The translations under genes were made by a program, and so were the position numbers. Under the pieces are notes generated by a model, which was not told the DNA's origin, did not search any database, and was given only the letters and a program-made list of their open reading frames with translations. Below, piece by piece: positions 19,364 to 29,274 of a DNA stretch of 64,000 nucleotides; position 1 is the first letter of the stretch, and each line of letters starts with the position of its first letter. The DNA is from Sulfolobus sp. S-194 (GTDB lineage Archaea; Thermoproteota; Thermoprotei_A; Sulfolobales; Sulfolobaceae). The stretch covers positions 1,302,001 through 1,366,000 of the forward strand of contig NZ_CP035730.1 of the NCBI RefSeq assembly GCF_012222305.1, written 5' to 3'.

Positions 19364-20458
19364 ATGTCAAAGTTTCTTTCGTCTATTTCAGTCCTAATCC
19401 CATTTCTACTATCTGCTTACGTGATGTATACAATTTCTTTCGTAATAGTACCATTAGCTCATTATCTCTCTACGAGTGTTCCTAATGTAGTCTTCGCAAT
19501 AACCTTATCATGGATTGGCGGTGGAATTGGTGGATTTGTTTTTGGAAGACTTTCAGATCTAATAGGAAGAAAAAAGGCTTTAATAATTTCCTTCTTTCTT
19601 TTCTCAATTCCCGCTATATTATTGTATTTTGCTAATAATTTATTAGAACTTTACATATTATGGTTCATAATAGGTTTTGGTGTAAATGGCGAAAACGGTA
19701 TTAGTTATGTTATAGTAGCTGAGCTAAGGTTAACGAACTTGAGGGGCTTTCTAGGTGGAATAATGCAAGGCTTTTATGCTTTAGGGGCTTTATTAGGGGC
19801 TATAACTGCCACTTTTATGGGTAATAGATTTTTATTAATATTTTTAATAGCAGGAATTGTTTCTCTTTTATCATTTATATTCTATCCTTATATTCCAGAA
19901 GAAAAAGTAAAGTACGAGAATAGGAGTAAATTAACAGATATATTCTCACAAAAAATGATAGGGTTGACAGTAATAAGTTCAATAGCTTCATTAGCATCAT
20001 TTCTATATATTATCTCAGCTTTTGAACTGCTTCCTACGATACTTCAGAATAATGAATTAGTAGCTATTGGCGATATAATTGCTGTCTTATCTTTCGCTCT
20101 TTCTGGTTACATTTCAGATATAAAAGGAAGAAAATTCTCAGCAGTAATTTTTGGTATTTTAGCTGTTATTTCTTCAGCTCTTTTCTTAGTTTCTAACATT
20201 TTAGCATTAACTATATATTTCTCTTCAGCGTTTTTTGCGTTCTTTGGAGTTTGGTTAAGTGAGCTATATCCACCACAAGTTAGAGGTACTGGGAGCAATT
20301 TTGCTTTACTGATAGGTAGAATAATAGGTGGAGGATTCGGCACTTTCATCGTGACATTATTACCATTCCCGTTAAAGATCTCTTTGGGGATTGTGTTAAT
20401 TATTGCATCAATAATTAGTGTAATTAACATGGATTTGCTTAGACCTATAACCAACTAA
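19364..20458 (+). CDS. MFS transporter
   Basis: The protein has 364 residues with about ten to twelve hydrophobic helices. The diagnostic major facilitator loop between helices 2 and 3 is clear: GRLSDLIGRKKALI. A related loop in the second half reads GYISDIKGRKFSA, and ELRLTNLRGFLGG and ELYPPQVRGTGSNF are typical of the sugar or metabolite:proton symporter branch. The substrate is unknown. It is slightly short for a 12-helix carrier. It is not in an operon. Confidence 0.85.
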   Translation: MSKFLSSISVLIPFLLSAYVMYTISFVIVPLAHYLSTSVPNVVFAITLSWIGGGIGGFVFGRLSDLIGRKKALIISFFLFSIPAILLYFANNLLELYILWFIIGFGVNGENGISYVIVAELRLTNLRGFLGGIMQGFYALGALLGAITATFMGNRFLLIFLIAGIVSLLSFIFYPYIPEEKVKYENRSKLTDIFSQKMIGLTVISSIASLASFLYIISAFELLPTILQNNELVAIGDIIAVLSFALSGYISDIKGRKFSAVIFGILAVISSALFLVSNILALTIYFSSAFFAFFGVWLSELYPPQVRGTGSNFALLIGRIIGGGFGTFIVTLLPFPLKISLGIVLIIASIISVINMDLLRPITN

Positions 20459-20773
20459 ACAACTTTTCATTAATAAAAAGATAATCTTACATAATGGTGT
20501 GAGCTTCTTGCTTTTGGAATCCCATTTTAGGATTAAGCTCCTCACCTAATCGTGATTAAATATAAAATGAGTGAAATGAATATGTAGGGACAAACGGACT
20601 AACGGATGAGCCTTATTAGTGTTAAAAATAATGGCTATCCAAGTTTCCTATATATGGGTCTTAAATCCGCCTTGTCTATATTTGGTTAATTTATTCAGAA
20701 TTTTTTAGATAAAATTTAATAATTATAGAAATATTCGTCATTAAAGTTAATCATAAATTTTTATAACTCTCAG
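20459..20773. other. Intergenic stretch, nothing firm
   Basis: These 315 bases separate two MFS genes on the same strand. A stretch at 20500-20640 is slightly GC-richer and contains no convincing frame or stem. It may be a remnant of another mobile element, but I cannot show that. The promoter of the next gene should lie near 20750. Confidence 0.4.
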
Positions 20774-21910
20774 TTGGAATTGATGATTAGAAACATACTA
20801 CTAGGCTGGTTCGGTACGTTCTTGCAATTGTTCCTAAGGCTAAGTTGGGGAGTTATATCCATTCCCATAGCAGTTCTTCTTCATTTAAATACGGTAGAAA
20901 TAGGTTTAGTAGCAACATCGTTCTATATAGGATATGTGATATCATCAATACCGTGGGGGTTAGTAATAGATAAAATAGGGCCCAACAAAGCAATAACGAT
21001 TTCAGCTCTAATTTTGGTACCTTTTAATTTATTATTATTCTTTTCTCTTAATTCTTACGTTCTTCTTGTTGTAGTATATTTAATTGATGGATTAGTTGCT
21101 GCAGCTATATTTCCATCTGCAATGAAGATAGTTGCAATCTCTCACTCTGATGGGTCCAAATTTACCTTTTACATAGCATTAGTTGAAAGTGCGGCCCCTA
21201 TAACAACTTTACTATTAAGTCTAATTGCAACAATATTACTACACTTATGGAAGTTTGTCTACCTTCTAATGGCAATAGGATTCCTATTACTTGGAATACT
21301 CAGTGCTAAGATTAATCCAAATGTTACATCTACTGAAATAAGGAAATCACTCAAAATTATATTTGATAAAAGAATAGCTTTATCAACACTCATTAGGCTA
21401 GGAGAGTTATGGGCTACATGGGGAACTACTACATGGATATTTCCTATGCTGATACTCTATAAGGATATTTCACCATCGTTATCCGCATTATTCCTTTTAC
21501 TATTTGGTATAGGTCAATTGGTAGGGATAATAAGCGTGGATAGGTTGGTTCAATTAGTAGGAACTATAAAGGTTATATTGCTTAATCTAATCGGTTTTAT
21601 TATAATATCGTTATTGCTTACAATATCGAATGACAATCTAATACTGTCAGAAGCGTTTTTGTTAGGCATATTTTCTTTTTCGTACAGGCCACCAACGGAT
21701 TCACTTATTATGAAAATTTCAGGAGGTGGTAGTGCGGGAACTTCCATAGGCTACGCTAATGCAATATCTCAAATAGGTACAATGATTGCTCCTACTGTAG
21801 TAGGTTTGGTATTATACTTAACGAAGAGCTTTACTTTTTCAATGATAGCCCTAGATATTGGATGTATAATATCAGTAATTTCCCTTATAATTCTCGAAAC
21901 TTGGTTATAA
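20774..21910 (+). CDS. MFS transporter
   Basis: The protein has 378 residues (or 375 from the ATG at 20783, three codons inside the TTG start, which I prefer). It shows alternating hydrophobic helices. The second helix pair carries IPWGLVIDKIGPNKAI, the major facilitator loop with Asp and Lys but without the classical RRGRR pattern. AAIFPSAMKIV follows in helix 4. The substrate is unknown. The protein differs clearly from the preceding MFS protein, so they are not a recent duplicate. Confidence 0.8.
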   Translation: MELMIRNILLGWFGTFLQLFLRLSWGVISIPIAVLLHLNTVEIGLVATSFYIGYVISSIPWGLVIDKIGPNKAITISALILVPFNLLLFFSLNSYVLLVVVYLIDGLVAAAIFPSAMKIVAISHSDGSKFTFYIALVESAAPITTLLLSLIATILLHLWKFVYLLMAIGFLLLGILSAKINPNVTSTEIRKSLKIIFDKRIALSTLIRLGELWATWGTTTWIFPMLILYKDISPSLSALFLLLFGIGQLVGIISVDRLVQLVGTIKVILLNLIGFIIISLLLTISNDNLILSEAFLLGIFSFSYRPPTDSLIMKISGGGSAGTSIGYANAISQIGTMIAPTVVGLVLYLTKSFTFSMIALDIGCIISVISLIILETWL

Positions 21911-22571
21911 ATTATCTTGAAAACTCTTTACTTAATATTGCCATATATTAAGGTTTAAAGATATTCCATTACTATAAAAAATCATAATATTTGCTAGTCA
22001 TTTATTAAAATACTTTTATTTAACTTCTTAGTCCTATTTACTTATTAATTAAAAGTTCCATTAAATAAGACGATCATTTTGTATATATTTTAAAGTAGAA
22101 CGTAATAGTTTATCTAGATTATATAAAACAAGAGAAAAATTTGAGATAATCAAATAAAAAATCTATAGTGATATCATTAACCTAAAAACTACCAATTATA
22201 GAAGATCTATCTATAGGGAAAAGATATTCAAATTAAAATCTTTATTTAGATATATAGAAGATTTTAGATTAATCATGTATTGTACTTGAAAATGCAAATA
22301 TTATATCCAAATTTCTTCTATAAATTGATTCTGATAGCCATTGTAAAGGACTTCCTATATTGCAAGTTATGACTTTTGTAATGATGCTTCTAGTATAAGA
22401 GAAATAGCATATATACGTTACATCTATAGTAAACCTATTAGCTTTACTTAATCTGTGAGAAAATCTCATAAACAATTTCTTCTATATATTTACTTAACAA
22501 ACTCTTTTTAAGAAAAGAAATTTTAACTTTTTAATAGTTGAATTTAAAAACTCAAACTATATTTATATTTT
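21911..22571. other. Long AT-rich leader before the hydrogenase island
   Basis: This stretch of 661 bases precedes the first gene of the island. A minus-strand frame at 22475-22269 would encode 68 residues, but its composition is not convincing and it has no neighbours. I see no strong stems or repeats. The promoter for the 22572 gene, and possibly hypA/hypB, should lie just before 22572. Confidence 0.4.
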
Positions 22572-23183
22572 ATGAAAATAAATAATGCTTCTATTTCGGC
22601 AATATTTAATAGAAATTTTAACAAAAATGATATTGCAATACTAATAAACAAAGGGGTTATAGAGCAAGACTTAGTGCCGTTAATCCTTAATTTAATAACC
22701 ACCAGAACCAGGCTCCAAAATTTACTTAGACTTTACACTTATGAGAACTCAACGCTATACTTAATTAACTTAGAGCAAGTATCACTTCTCCAATTATCCT
22801 TTGGAAAGGAAGTTAGAGAGGAGGATCTAATTTCTGGATTTGAAAAAGTCAAAAATTTAGCAGAAGATGTATTTAGAGAAAATATTATGACTTACGAGTT
22901 AGCATTTTCTGGAATAATAGAAAGAAGAATAAAGGGGTTACCGGTTTCCATACCATCTCTAAATAATCCAAAAATTATGGGATTTAGAATCATATCTGGA
23001 TTGGAGAATTCCTCACACGATATTAGATATAAAGATTTATTTGAAATTATATTAGAACCAGTAGTTAACAATTTAAATCACACATTCGTAAGTGTGACTT
23101 ACAGAGATAAAAGTTTAAATCAAGATAAGATTAGTTCGACTTTTAAAGATGTCGAGAATGTTATAAAGTACCTTTGTGAATAA
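22572..23183 (+). CDS. Protein of unknown function beside hypA
   Basis: The protein has 203 residues and no signal peptide or membrane segment. It is mixed alpha/beta, with a C-terminal half containing LPVSIPSLNNPKIMGFRI. It lies 35 bases upstream of hypA on the same strand, so it is probably co-expressed with the maturation genes. Its second half resembles, in spacing of hydrophobic residues and in the I-x-IPS...P motif, the unknown protein at 29275-29832 in the hynSL operon. This suggests a hydrogenase-linked family, though the similarity is weak by eye. No catalytic residues stand out. Confidence 0.55.
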   Translation: MKINNASISAIFNRNFNKNDIAILINKGVIEQDLVPLILNLITTRTRLQNLLRLYTYENSTLYLINLEQVSLLQLSFGKEVREEDLISGFEKVKNLAEDVFRENIMTYELAFSGIIERRIKGLPVSIPSLNNPKIMGFRIISGLENSSHDIRYKDLFEIILEPVVNNLNHTFVSVTYRDKSLNQDKISSTFKDVENVIKYLCE

Positions 23184-23218
23184 AAAGGTATAATATATTG
23201 CCGGATAAAATATAATTT

Positions 23219-23647
23219 ATGCATGAGTGGTCAATAGCTTATTCGGTAGTTAAGACTTTGACGGAAAATTTCAATAAAAGGATTTCTAAGGTAACATTAG
23301 TAATTCCATTGTTTTCGTTTCTTGATGTAGGAATTTTAAAGGAAGCTTTTAATGAATTAAAAAAAGAGAACCCAATAGTTGAGAATGCTGAATTAGAGGT
23401 TAAAATCCAAGAACCTAGTTTCAGATGTAGAAATTGTAATAGAGAATTTAAATTTTCGGATATTCAACAACAAGTTGGGGAGGTTAAAAATTCGTATGGT
23501 GAAGAATATCCTTTACATTTAATGCCAGAATTATTCCCTGCATTTATTAAATGTCCTTATTGTGGATCTCATGATATTGAAGCAATAGGACAAGAAATTT
23601 ATATAGAAAAGGTTGAAGAATATGGAGCCGTTGAGAGAGTTAGCTAA
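23219..23647 (+). CDS. hypA: Hydrogenase nickel incorporation protein HypA
   Basis: HypA delivers nickel to the large subunit of [NiFe] hydrogenases. The 142-residue protein starts MHEWSIA; the N-terminal amine, His 2 and Glu 3 are the known nickel site. The zinc hairpin has two CxxC pairs, CRNC and CPYC, the latter in [18 protein letters not shown]. The interval between the pairs is longer than in bacterial HypA, as is usual in archaea such as Thermococcus. The next gene starts inside its last codons, so hypA and the ATPase are translationally coupled. Confidence 0.92.
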   Translation: MHEWSIAYSVVKTLTENFNKRISKVTLVIPLFSFLDVGILKEAFNELKKENPIVENAELEVKIQEPSFRCRNCNREFKFSDIQQQVGEVKNSYGEEYPLHLMPELFPAFIKCPYCGSHDIEAIGQEIYIEKVEEYGAVERVS

Positions 23648-24323
23648 AGAGAAACTAAAAGACAAAAAAGTAATTGCTATTATGAGTGCTAAAGGTGGCG
23701 TTGGGAAGAGTGTAATATCAGCACTAGTATCCCTCTCGTTACCTTCAGATGTAACATTAATTGATCTTGATATCCATACAATGGCAATAGCAAAATTATT
23801 TGGAGTAGAAAATTTTCCTTTACAAGTCAGCAAAGAAGGAATAGAACCTGTAAAAATAAGAAATGTTAATTTAATTTCTCTTGCTGGAATAGTAAGAGAT
23901 AGATACATTATTCTCCCTGGAAGAAATCAGAGTAATGTTATGAGGGAGTTGATAGCTTATTCTAGCATAAAAGGAGACTACGTTATTTTTGACCTACCTC
24001 CAGGTCTTGGCGATGAAATATTAGTACTTGAAGAGTTGAGTGATTTTAAACCAATAGTGGTTACTACACCTTCAAAAGTATCATTAAAAGTTGTAAAATA
24101 CTTGTTAGATTATTTAAACGAGAGGAAAAAGAAAGCGCTAGTAGTAGTTAACATGTCATACTTTACTTGTAATGAGCAGAAAGTTACTCCATTTGGAAAT
24201 TATGAGGGAGACGTAAATTTACCGATAGATCCCAAGCTAGAGGACTACATAGGAAAAATTCAGGAATATGATGGAGAAGTAAAGAAGGTTATTGAGAAAG
24301 AACTAATACCTCAATTTACTTAG
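23622..24323 (+). CDS. hypB: Mrp/MinD-family ATPase, archaeal HypB counterpart
   Basis: In Thermococcus the HypB role in nickel delivery is played by a Mrp/MinD ATPase rather than the GTPase of bacteria. This protein fits that type. It has the deviant P-loop [11 protein letters not shown] (about residues 22-32), LIDLDIHTM as the switch aspartate, and [11 protein letters not shown] as a Walker-B-like motif. It overlaps the end of hypA and no GTPase-type hypB occurs in the window. I chose the ATG at 23622; an in-frame TTG at 23613 is possible. ATP hydrolysis probably controls the HypA-HypB contact. A role in Fe-S assembly is the alternative for the family, but the coupling to hypA favours nickel. 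Confidence 0.8.
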   Translation: MEPLRELAKEKLKDKKVIAIMSAKGGVGKSVISALVSLSLPSDVTLIDLDIHTMAIAKLFGVENFPLQVSKEGIEPVKIRNVNLISLAGIVRDRYIILPGRNQSNVMRELIAYSSIKGDYVIFDLPPGLGDEILVLEELSDFKPIVVTTPSKVSLKVVKYLLDYLNERKKKALVVVNMSYFTCNEQKVTPFGNYEGDVNLPIDPKLEDYIGKIQEYDGEVKKVIEKELIPQFT

Positions 24324-24485
24324 GCTTTTATTCTTTTTATATATAAAGATACTTGTTTCACCTTTCTGAGTCAGGTTAGTTCTCTAAAGCTTTTATCACA
24401 TGATACATTAAGGGAATATCTATGTATAACATTAGTTCAGATATTAAATTTGAAATAGCAATTACTTTATTTAATATGTAGCAGT

Positions 24486-25533
24486 TTATGTTTTTCTCCT
24501 CCGCATAAACAATTTCTTTATCCCTCCAGATTCTTGATAAACATTTTTTATCAATCTAGCAATTCTCTTGGCACCGAGGTGTAAACCAAGGGAGTATTTG
24601 AATAAGAGAACGAAGAGGAGGGAGAGGGCTTTAAGGGTTATGAAACCCTTATTCCTAACCCAAGTGAGGAAAGAACCCTTATCCAACCCCAACGCCTTTA
24701 ACTCCCTAATCAAAACCCCAACAACGACTCTCCCATGAAGTTATTATGTCCTCTGAAGTATCATTTACATTAGTAGAGAAGAAGTACCTCTTACCCAAAC
24801 CCTTATAATCATCTACTACAAGTAACTTTATGGGAACACCTAGATATTCTACTAGGTACTCCCCTTGGGGGAACTCGCCAACGGGCACGGATCTGCCACC
24901 CTCGACGACTCGCGCGCTGGACTTGAGTTCCCCCACAGTATTAGAATTAACATACCAAGAGTCGAAGGAGATAATAACAACATTGAACTCACTTAAGAGT
25001 ATCGGTAGTAACTCTAGGTATAACTGGATTTTTGTCTTGAACTCTGCCTCTTCACCCCTTTCTTTGAGTATTTCTGCAACCTTTTGCGGTATGTAGGGTG
25101 TTATTGCTACTATGTAAGTCTCGTTTGTCCTCAAGTCCTTTAATACTATTATTAGTAGTTGTATTGCTGGTTCGTATCTCTTGTGTTCTCTGCAGTAAAA
25201 GACTTGTGCTCCGTTTCTTGATACCGGTATCGCTCTCGCGTATTCTTTGTGGTCGTGTGTGTCGTCTATTATTAGTAGTACCGGGTGGTCTTTTACTATT
25301 TCCTTTACTGCTTTTATTAAGCTAGTGTTTGCTATCTTGTCCAAGTTTTTTAGTGTTGTCTCATAGTCCATGTTTATTTCTTGTGCTATTTCTGATGCTG
25401 TGCAACCTATTACTCCCCCTAGTATTAGTTTTGCTGCTGTGCTTTTTCTTAAGCCCTCTAGTGGGGTAAGTGTTATGATTATTGCATTCTCCAACGCTTT
25501 GTAATACGCTTGTTTTTCTGAGTTTTTATCCAT
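24486..25533 (-). pseudogene. DDE transposase of an insertion sequence, read in two frames
   Basis: The main frame (25533-24706) has VLLIIDDTHDHKEYA with the first aspartate, SRNGAQVFYCREHKRYEPA, VVIISFDSWYVNS with the second, and ends ITSWESRCWGFD where the catalytic glutamate is expected. The last 75 residues (24713-24486) continue in the -1 frame: LIRELKALGLDK and so on. The break falls at a sequence reading g ggt ttt, which is a classical slippery heptamer, so either a simple frameshift mutation or a programmed -1 shift would join them. I could not find clear inverted repeats. The family looks like the Sulfolobales DDE group (IS4 clan or ISNCY); I do not name a specific element. Confidence 0.75.
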
Positions 25534-26128
25534 GCATATTTCATCCGGGTTAATTTTAAAAAGTTTTCAAGGTCTCCTTGGTCTGCACGGATTTTCCGAC
25601 AAGTGCTAAATATGTTATGGACTCATTAACTTAGAATAGTATTTATCGAAAAATCGTAATAACTAATATTTATTTTATAGGATATCGTAGATATTTATAC
25701 TATATTTCATGGCAAAGAGAGCAAGTTTATCCGTAATATATGAAAAACTTATACTATAAAACCGGATTATTTAAAAAATATTTTAACGTAAGATTTTTAC
25801 GTAAAATGTTATTAGAATTAACACATTTGTTTTTAAAATCTAATTCAGAGTGGTGATTGCTTCTTTCACTTCTCCAAATATCCTATATCTCCAGTTTACT
25901 ATTTTTGTGTAAAACACTTTTTACTAAAGGCAAAAACTTTAACGTAAAGCTCAACGAAAGCCTAAGTAGTACCGAAAGTTGAGTTGAAGTCTTAAGAATA
26001 TATTTAGAAGCCTTGGGTGCGGGAATCATGCATCAAAGGGCATCTATTCTTATTTTTCAAGGTTTGTTAGTTTCTCAATAAGTTAGGGACAATACGAACC
26101 AAATGAATTTCTGGAGATTGTTAAAAAA
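25534..26128. other. Intergenic stretch after the transposase
   Basis: About 595 AT-rich bases. The first 90 bases presumably include the right end of the insertion sequence (start codon side), but no matching inverted repeat is seen on the other side. A slightly GC-richer patch lies at 25975-26045. There is no frame I would call a gene. Confidence 0.4.
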
Positions 26129-26533
26129 TTACGTTAGGGACAGTTTGTCCAGTATCTCCTTAGGTATTTCAACGGATTTCCAGATCTTTGGATTTATCGC
26201 AACTTGTACTAAGTATCCTTCAGTAGTTAGATCACCTTTATTCAATATTTTCAAATCAAATCTTATAACCTTCTTTGAAAGTAACTTAACGCTAAGTAAC
26301 ACTGTTAATTTGTCCCCTAGTTTTACAGGCTTATGATAAACAGCGTGAGATTCAACCATCACAAACCAAAGTTCATCATTAACGTTAGGATAAGGGATTC
26401 CTACTTTCTCGTTAAAGAACTTTTCAATAGTGTTTGTAAAGAAGCGATAGTATGCAGCATAATGTGCTATACCTTGTGCATCTGTATCATAAATCCTTAC
26501 CACATCCTCAAATACGTATTCCAAGTTTTGCAT
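26129..26533 (-). CDS. Acyl-CoA thioesterase, 4HBT (hotdog) family
   Basis: The 134-residue protein has the signature of YbgC/4-hydroxybenzoyl-CoA thioesterases: RIYDTDAQGIAHYAAYYRF near residues 13-31, with the catalytic aspartate and the loop typical of the fold. The rest (VYHKPVKLGDKLTVLLSV, then a strand) fits the hotdog fold. It would hydrolyse acyl-CoA thioesters in the cytoplasm; the acyl chain is unknown. It precedes the isp operon end but faces the same strand as it. No link to hydrogenase is evident. Confidence 0.85.
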   Translation of the reverse strand: MQNLEYVFEDVVRIYDTDAQGIAHYAAYYRFFTNTIEKFFNEKVGIPYPNVNDELWFVMVESHAVYHKPVKLGDKLTVLLSVKLLSKKVIRFDLKILNKGDLTTEGYLVQVAINPKIWKSVEIPKEILDKLSLT

Positions 26534-26603
26534 AAATACATTATTTCACTCTGTGTAAAATGATTTTGGTTATATGGAGAGAAAGGGTTACTACACACTT
26601 TAT

Positions 26604-27236
26604 CTACATTTTCTTCTTTATTAAATATTTTATTTCTCCTTTTCTCAACAAATTAATGTCTCCTAAAGTTCTTATAACTTTGCCATTGTTAAAAGATATT
26701 CTTACTATTGTATCACCGTCAGATAAAACTAACTCTGTTTCTGAATTAACACTCTCAATTGACGCTAAATCTATTACATCTTTAAATTTATCATCCTTAA
26801 TTACACCCTCTTTTATTACTACCATGTTTAATTCGCTTAATTCTTCAAAGATCTTGTCATTTAAGTTTTCAAGGAATTTGTGCGCTTCTCTCCTTACATA
26901 GAACTCAAATGGTCCTTGATATTTGAAAATGATTATTACTTTTGTACTCTGTTTTATACTTGCTAAAAAGTGTGTAAGTTGCGCATGTATTTTAGGTATA
27001 CCATCTCTGTTTACTAAATATGTTATCTCATTAGTAGATTTCTGAAAGATTCGTATAACTTCAAAGTCTATAGAGAATAACCATTTTAATGTTACTTTAA
27101 ACGTATTTTCATTAATTTGATGAATCTCTTTAAAATATGGTATATATTTCATGATATTGCGAGGATTCATAAAATATGATAATAGTAAATCTAAGGATTT
27201 ACTAATCATAATTTCTTTTTTAACTTCAAGCATCAA
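26604..27236 (-). CDS. SRPBCC-like (START-type) domain protein, unknown function
   Basis: The protein has 210 residues. The N-terminal 150 resemble a START/SRPBCC helix-grip fold: EVKKEIMISKSLDLLLSYF, MNPRNIMKYIPYFKEI, then alternating strands such as TFKVTLKWLFSIDFEVI. Proteins of the CoxG branch of this fold serve in maturation of molybdo-enzymes, but membership here is only by pattern. The C-terminal 60 residues (residues 150-210) form a separate beta-rich extension. It lies downstream of the hydrogenase operon on the same strand, 53 bases from its last gene, so it could belong to the transcript. Confidence 0.55.
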   Translation of the reverse strand: MMLEVKKEIMISKSLDLLLSYFMNPRNIMKYIPYFKEIHQINENTFKVTLKWLFSIDFEVIRIFQKSTNEITYLVNRDGIPKIHAQLTHFLASIKQSTKVIIIFKYQGPFEFYVRREAHKFLENLNDKIFEELSELNMVVIKEGVIKDDKFKDVIDLASIESVNSETELVLSDGDTIVRISFNNGKVIRTLGDINLLRKGEIKYLIKKKM

Positions 27237-27289
27237 TATATATTCTGTTAAGAAAAAATAAAAGTTTTATTAGATTCGTCTTAGATTTA

Positions 27290-27943
27290 TTATTTTAACT
27301 TTTTAACAAATTCTCTTAATTTTTCATAAGTCTCTACTTCAATATTACTAGCATTTTTAAAAAGACTAATATAAAAGTCGACTGAAATATTCAGATTCGA
27401 ATACGGTAATCCTAACTTTTCAGCTTCAGATTTATACATTACTTTAGGAACGTTAGACGTTAATTCTCTAATTTTAACATAATTAAAATCAATCTTATGA
27501 TCTTTACCGCACTCAGCTATTAGCTTCTTTTGAAATAATTTGGAAGATAAATCAAAGGAGTTTATTGCTATAACTTTTTCTTCACATATATTCTTAGATA
27601 AAGTAATTACTATTTGCTCACTAACAATTTTCTCATTATGAATTATTAAATCCCATTCTTTAAGCGTTTTTATAACATAGTAAGGAGCAATAATAATACT
27701 AGGCTTCGATATAGAAATCACTAGTTTTCCAAATCTTATTTTATCATTAAATATTTGGGCTAAAATAACTTCTGATGGAACGTACTCAATTAAATATTTA
27801 GCAGTTGGAATGGCAGAGATAATATTAACAATTTCGTCTTCTATAATCCAAAAATTATAGTTCGATATTAGTAACAGATTGTACGGAATTTCACCAACTA
27901 TATCGAAAATTTTATCATTATCATTTGTTAGATCCAGAATCCT
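27290..27943 (-). CDS. Last gene of the hynSL operon, unknown function, start unclear
   Basis: A frame with coding character runs from just after an in-frame stop at 27944-27946 down to the stop at 27290, about 217 codons. The first conventional start is the GTG at 27721, but 73 upstream codons are open and read like protein (NDKIFDIVGEIPYNLLLI, then EVILAQIFNDKIRFGK), so I think the true protein is longer. No ATG, GTG or TTG exists in that extension. Either a rare start such as ATT is used, or a one-base error separates it from the ATG at 27925 in another frame overlapping the protease stop. The function is not recognised. It overlaps the end of the maturation protease gene, so it is in the same operon. 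Confidence 0.55.
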   Translation of the reverse strand, partial: RILDLTNDNDKIFDIVGEIPYNLLLISNYNFWIIEDEIVNIISAIPTAKYLIEYVPSEVILAQIFNDKIRFGKLVISISKPSIIIAPYYVIKTLKEWDLIIHNEKIVSEQIVITLSKNICEEKVIAINSFDLSSKLFQKKLIAECGKDHKIDFNYVKIRELTSNVPKVMYKSEAEKLGLPYSNLNISVDFYISLFKNASNIEVETYEKLREFVKKLK

Positions 27944-28460
27944 TTATCACCAGCTTAAGTTTTTCTACTGTTTTTTGTGTATCAATTTCAATCCCGTATT
28001 TCTTTAAAAAATTATATAAAGAGGCAATAATTTGATCTATTTTGCTCATTAACTCATCAGATATACCCATTTTTGCATCTAAAACGCAAGGCCTACATCC
28101 AAAAATATAGACTTCAGGTGTATAACCTAAAATCCTTAAGGTAGTAATTACACTTTGTATTCCTAAACCATGAGAACCAGAATATTGAAAGTCAACAACA
28201 GTAGAAGTTATTTCTTCACTATCTATTTCTTGATCTATTTTAGTTATAAAAATATCTTTATCATCTTCCAACATTATTGCATCAATTAATATAATAACAT
28301 CATAGTCTTTTAGTATCTCTAACGATGATATCCCAGAAGCGCCTAAATCAATAACATCACAACCTCTAACATTTCCTTCTAATGCCTCTGCTAAATAGGA
28401 ACCGAAACCGTCATCACCCATTAACCTATTTCCTATTCCTACAATTGCAATTCTCTTCAT
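27921..28460 (-). CDS. [NiFe] hydrogenase maturation protease
   Basis: The 179-residue protein belongs to the HycI/HybD family of endopeptidases that cut the C-terminal tail of the large subunit after nickel insertion. Landmarks are VGIGNRLMGDDGFGS with the metal-binding acid in the loop, ILIDAIM with the second aspartate, and YSGSHGLGI with the histidine. It has the usual length. Being within the hynS-hynL-isp1-isp2 operon it probably processes HynL (tail of 34 residues). It overlaps the preceding gene by one base and the following gene by about 20. Confidence 0.9.
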   Translation of the reverse strand: MKRIAIVGIGNRLMGDDGFGSYLAEALEGNVRGCDVIDLGASGISSLEILKDYDVIILIDAIMLEDDKDIFITKIDQEIDSEEITSTVVDFQYSGSHGLGIQSVITTLRILGYTPEVYIFGCRPCVLDAKMGISDELMSKIDQIIASLYNFLKKYGIEIDTQKTVEKLKLVIKDSGSNK

Positions 28461-29266
28461 TAGAAATCACGCCAGTACTTCTCGCCTTCTGATATGGGTT
28501 TCCAACTTGGTTTTTTAGGATAATTCATAATTCTTCCGTGAAGTTTAATAATTCTTGAAATAACTGGTGCTAATTCTTCTCTTTCTTTGACCTCATCTGC
28601 AATTAACCTTCCTATTAAGTCTCTTGCTTTTAGTAGATTATCTGTAACATCTTTCCATAATCCCCAATCAGATGACGTTAGTTCAACTATCTTATTGCCT
28701 TCAACATTAGATTTCAAGAGTAAAGCTATAACATCTGACAAATGTTTGTCTAAAGTGAAGTGAATTTGTAACTTTGATAAAAGTAAATCTTCTTCGGTGA
28801 ATGTAAATTCTGAATTCCAATCAACAGGAACTATATGACTAAATCTCATTTCATTGAAGTAATAAACTTTAACAACTTTCTCTTCTTTAAAGAACATTCC
28901 AGCAACATCGCCCATAGTTCTTTCCAAGTGGAAGTATGGCGTATATTCTAGGCTATACATTATTTGCTTAAACTTATCTCTATCTTCACTTCTAACTAAA
29001 AAATTAATATCTTGAGGACCGCTTCTTCTATATAACTGAATAATTTGAGATGCTAAAGAATTATCTTTTACTTTATGATAAACTCCTATAGAACCATAAA
29101 GGAGTACTCTCACATTTTCTTTTTTACATGCGTCATCTATTCTTCTTGCTTCAGTTAGATAGTCTTCAAACATTTTATTTACATCAACTTTTCTTGTTTG
29201 GATGTCAAAGGGAGTTATACCAGACATCATAATTATATTGTTCTTAGTAATATATAATCTTATCAT
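28460..29266 (-). CDS. Nucleotidyltransferase-like protein in the hydrogenase operon
   Basis: The 268-residue protein has VRVLLYGSIGVYHK, then RRSGPQDINFLV and LEYTPYFHLER. This follows the pattern of nucleotidyltransferase-fold proteins (a G-S loop followed by D-x-N/D) related to antitoxin and aminoglycoside nucleotidyltransferase families. The catalytic acids are incomplete (DIN rather than DxD), so activity is doubtful. It has no signal or membrane segment. It lies 8 bases after the 29275 gene and overlaps the protease gene by one base, so it is part of the isp operon. An assembly or regulatory role is likely only by context. Confidence 0.6.
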   Translation of the reverse strand: MIRLYITKNNIIMMSGITPFDIQTRKVDVNKMFEDYLTEARRIDDACKKENVRVLLYGSIGVYHKVKDNSLASQIIQLYRRSGPQDINFLVRSEDRDKFKQIMYSLEYTPYFHLERTMGDVAGMFFKEEKVVKVYYFNEMRFSHIVPVDWNSEFTFTEEDLLLSKLQIHFTLDKHLSDVIALLLKSNVEGNKIVELTSSDWGLWKDVTDNLLKARDLIGRLIADEVKEREELAPVISRIIKLHGRIMNYPKKPSWKPISEGEKYWRDF

Positions 29267-29274
29267 TCAATTTT

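Noticed and set aside
22269-22475. 68-residue minus-strand frame before the hydrogenase island
   Set aside because: No coding pattern, isolated in a long spacer.
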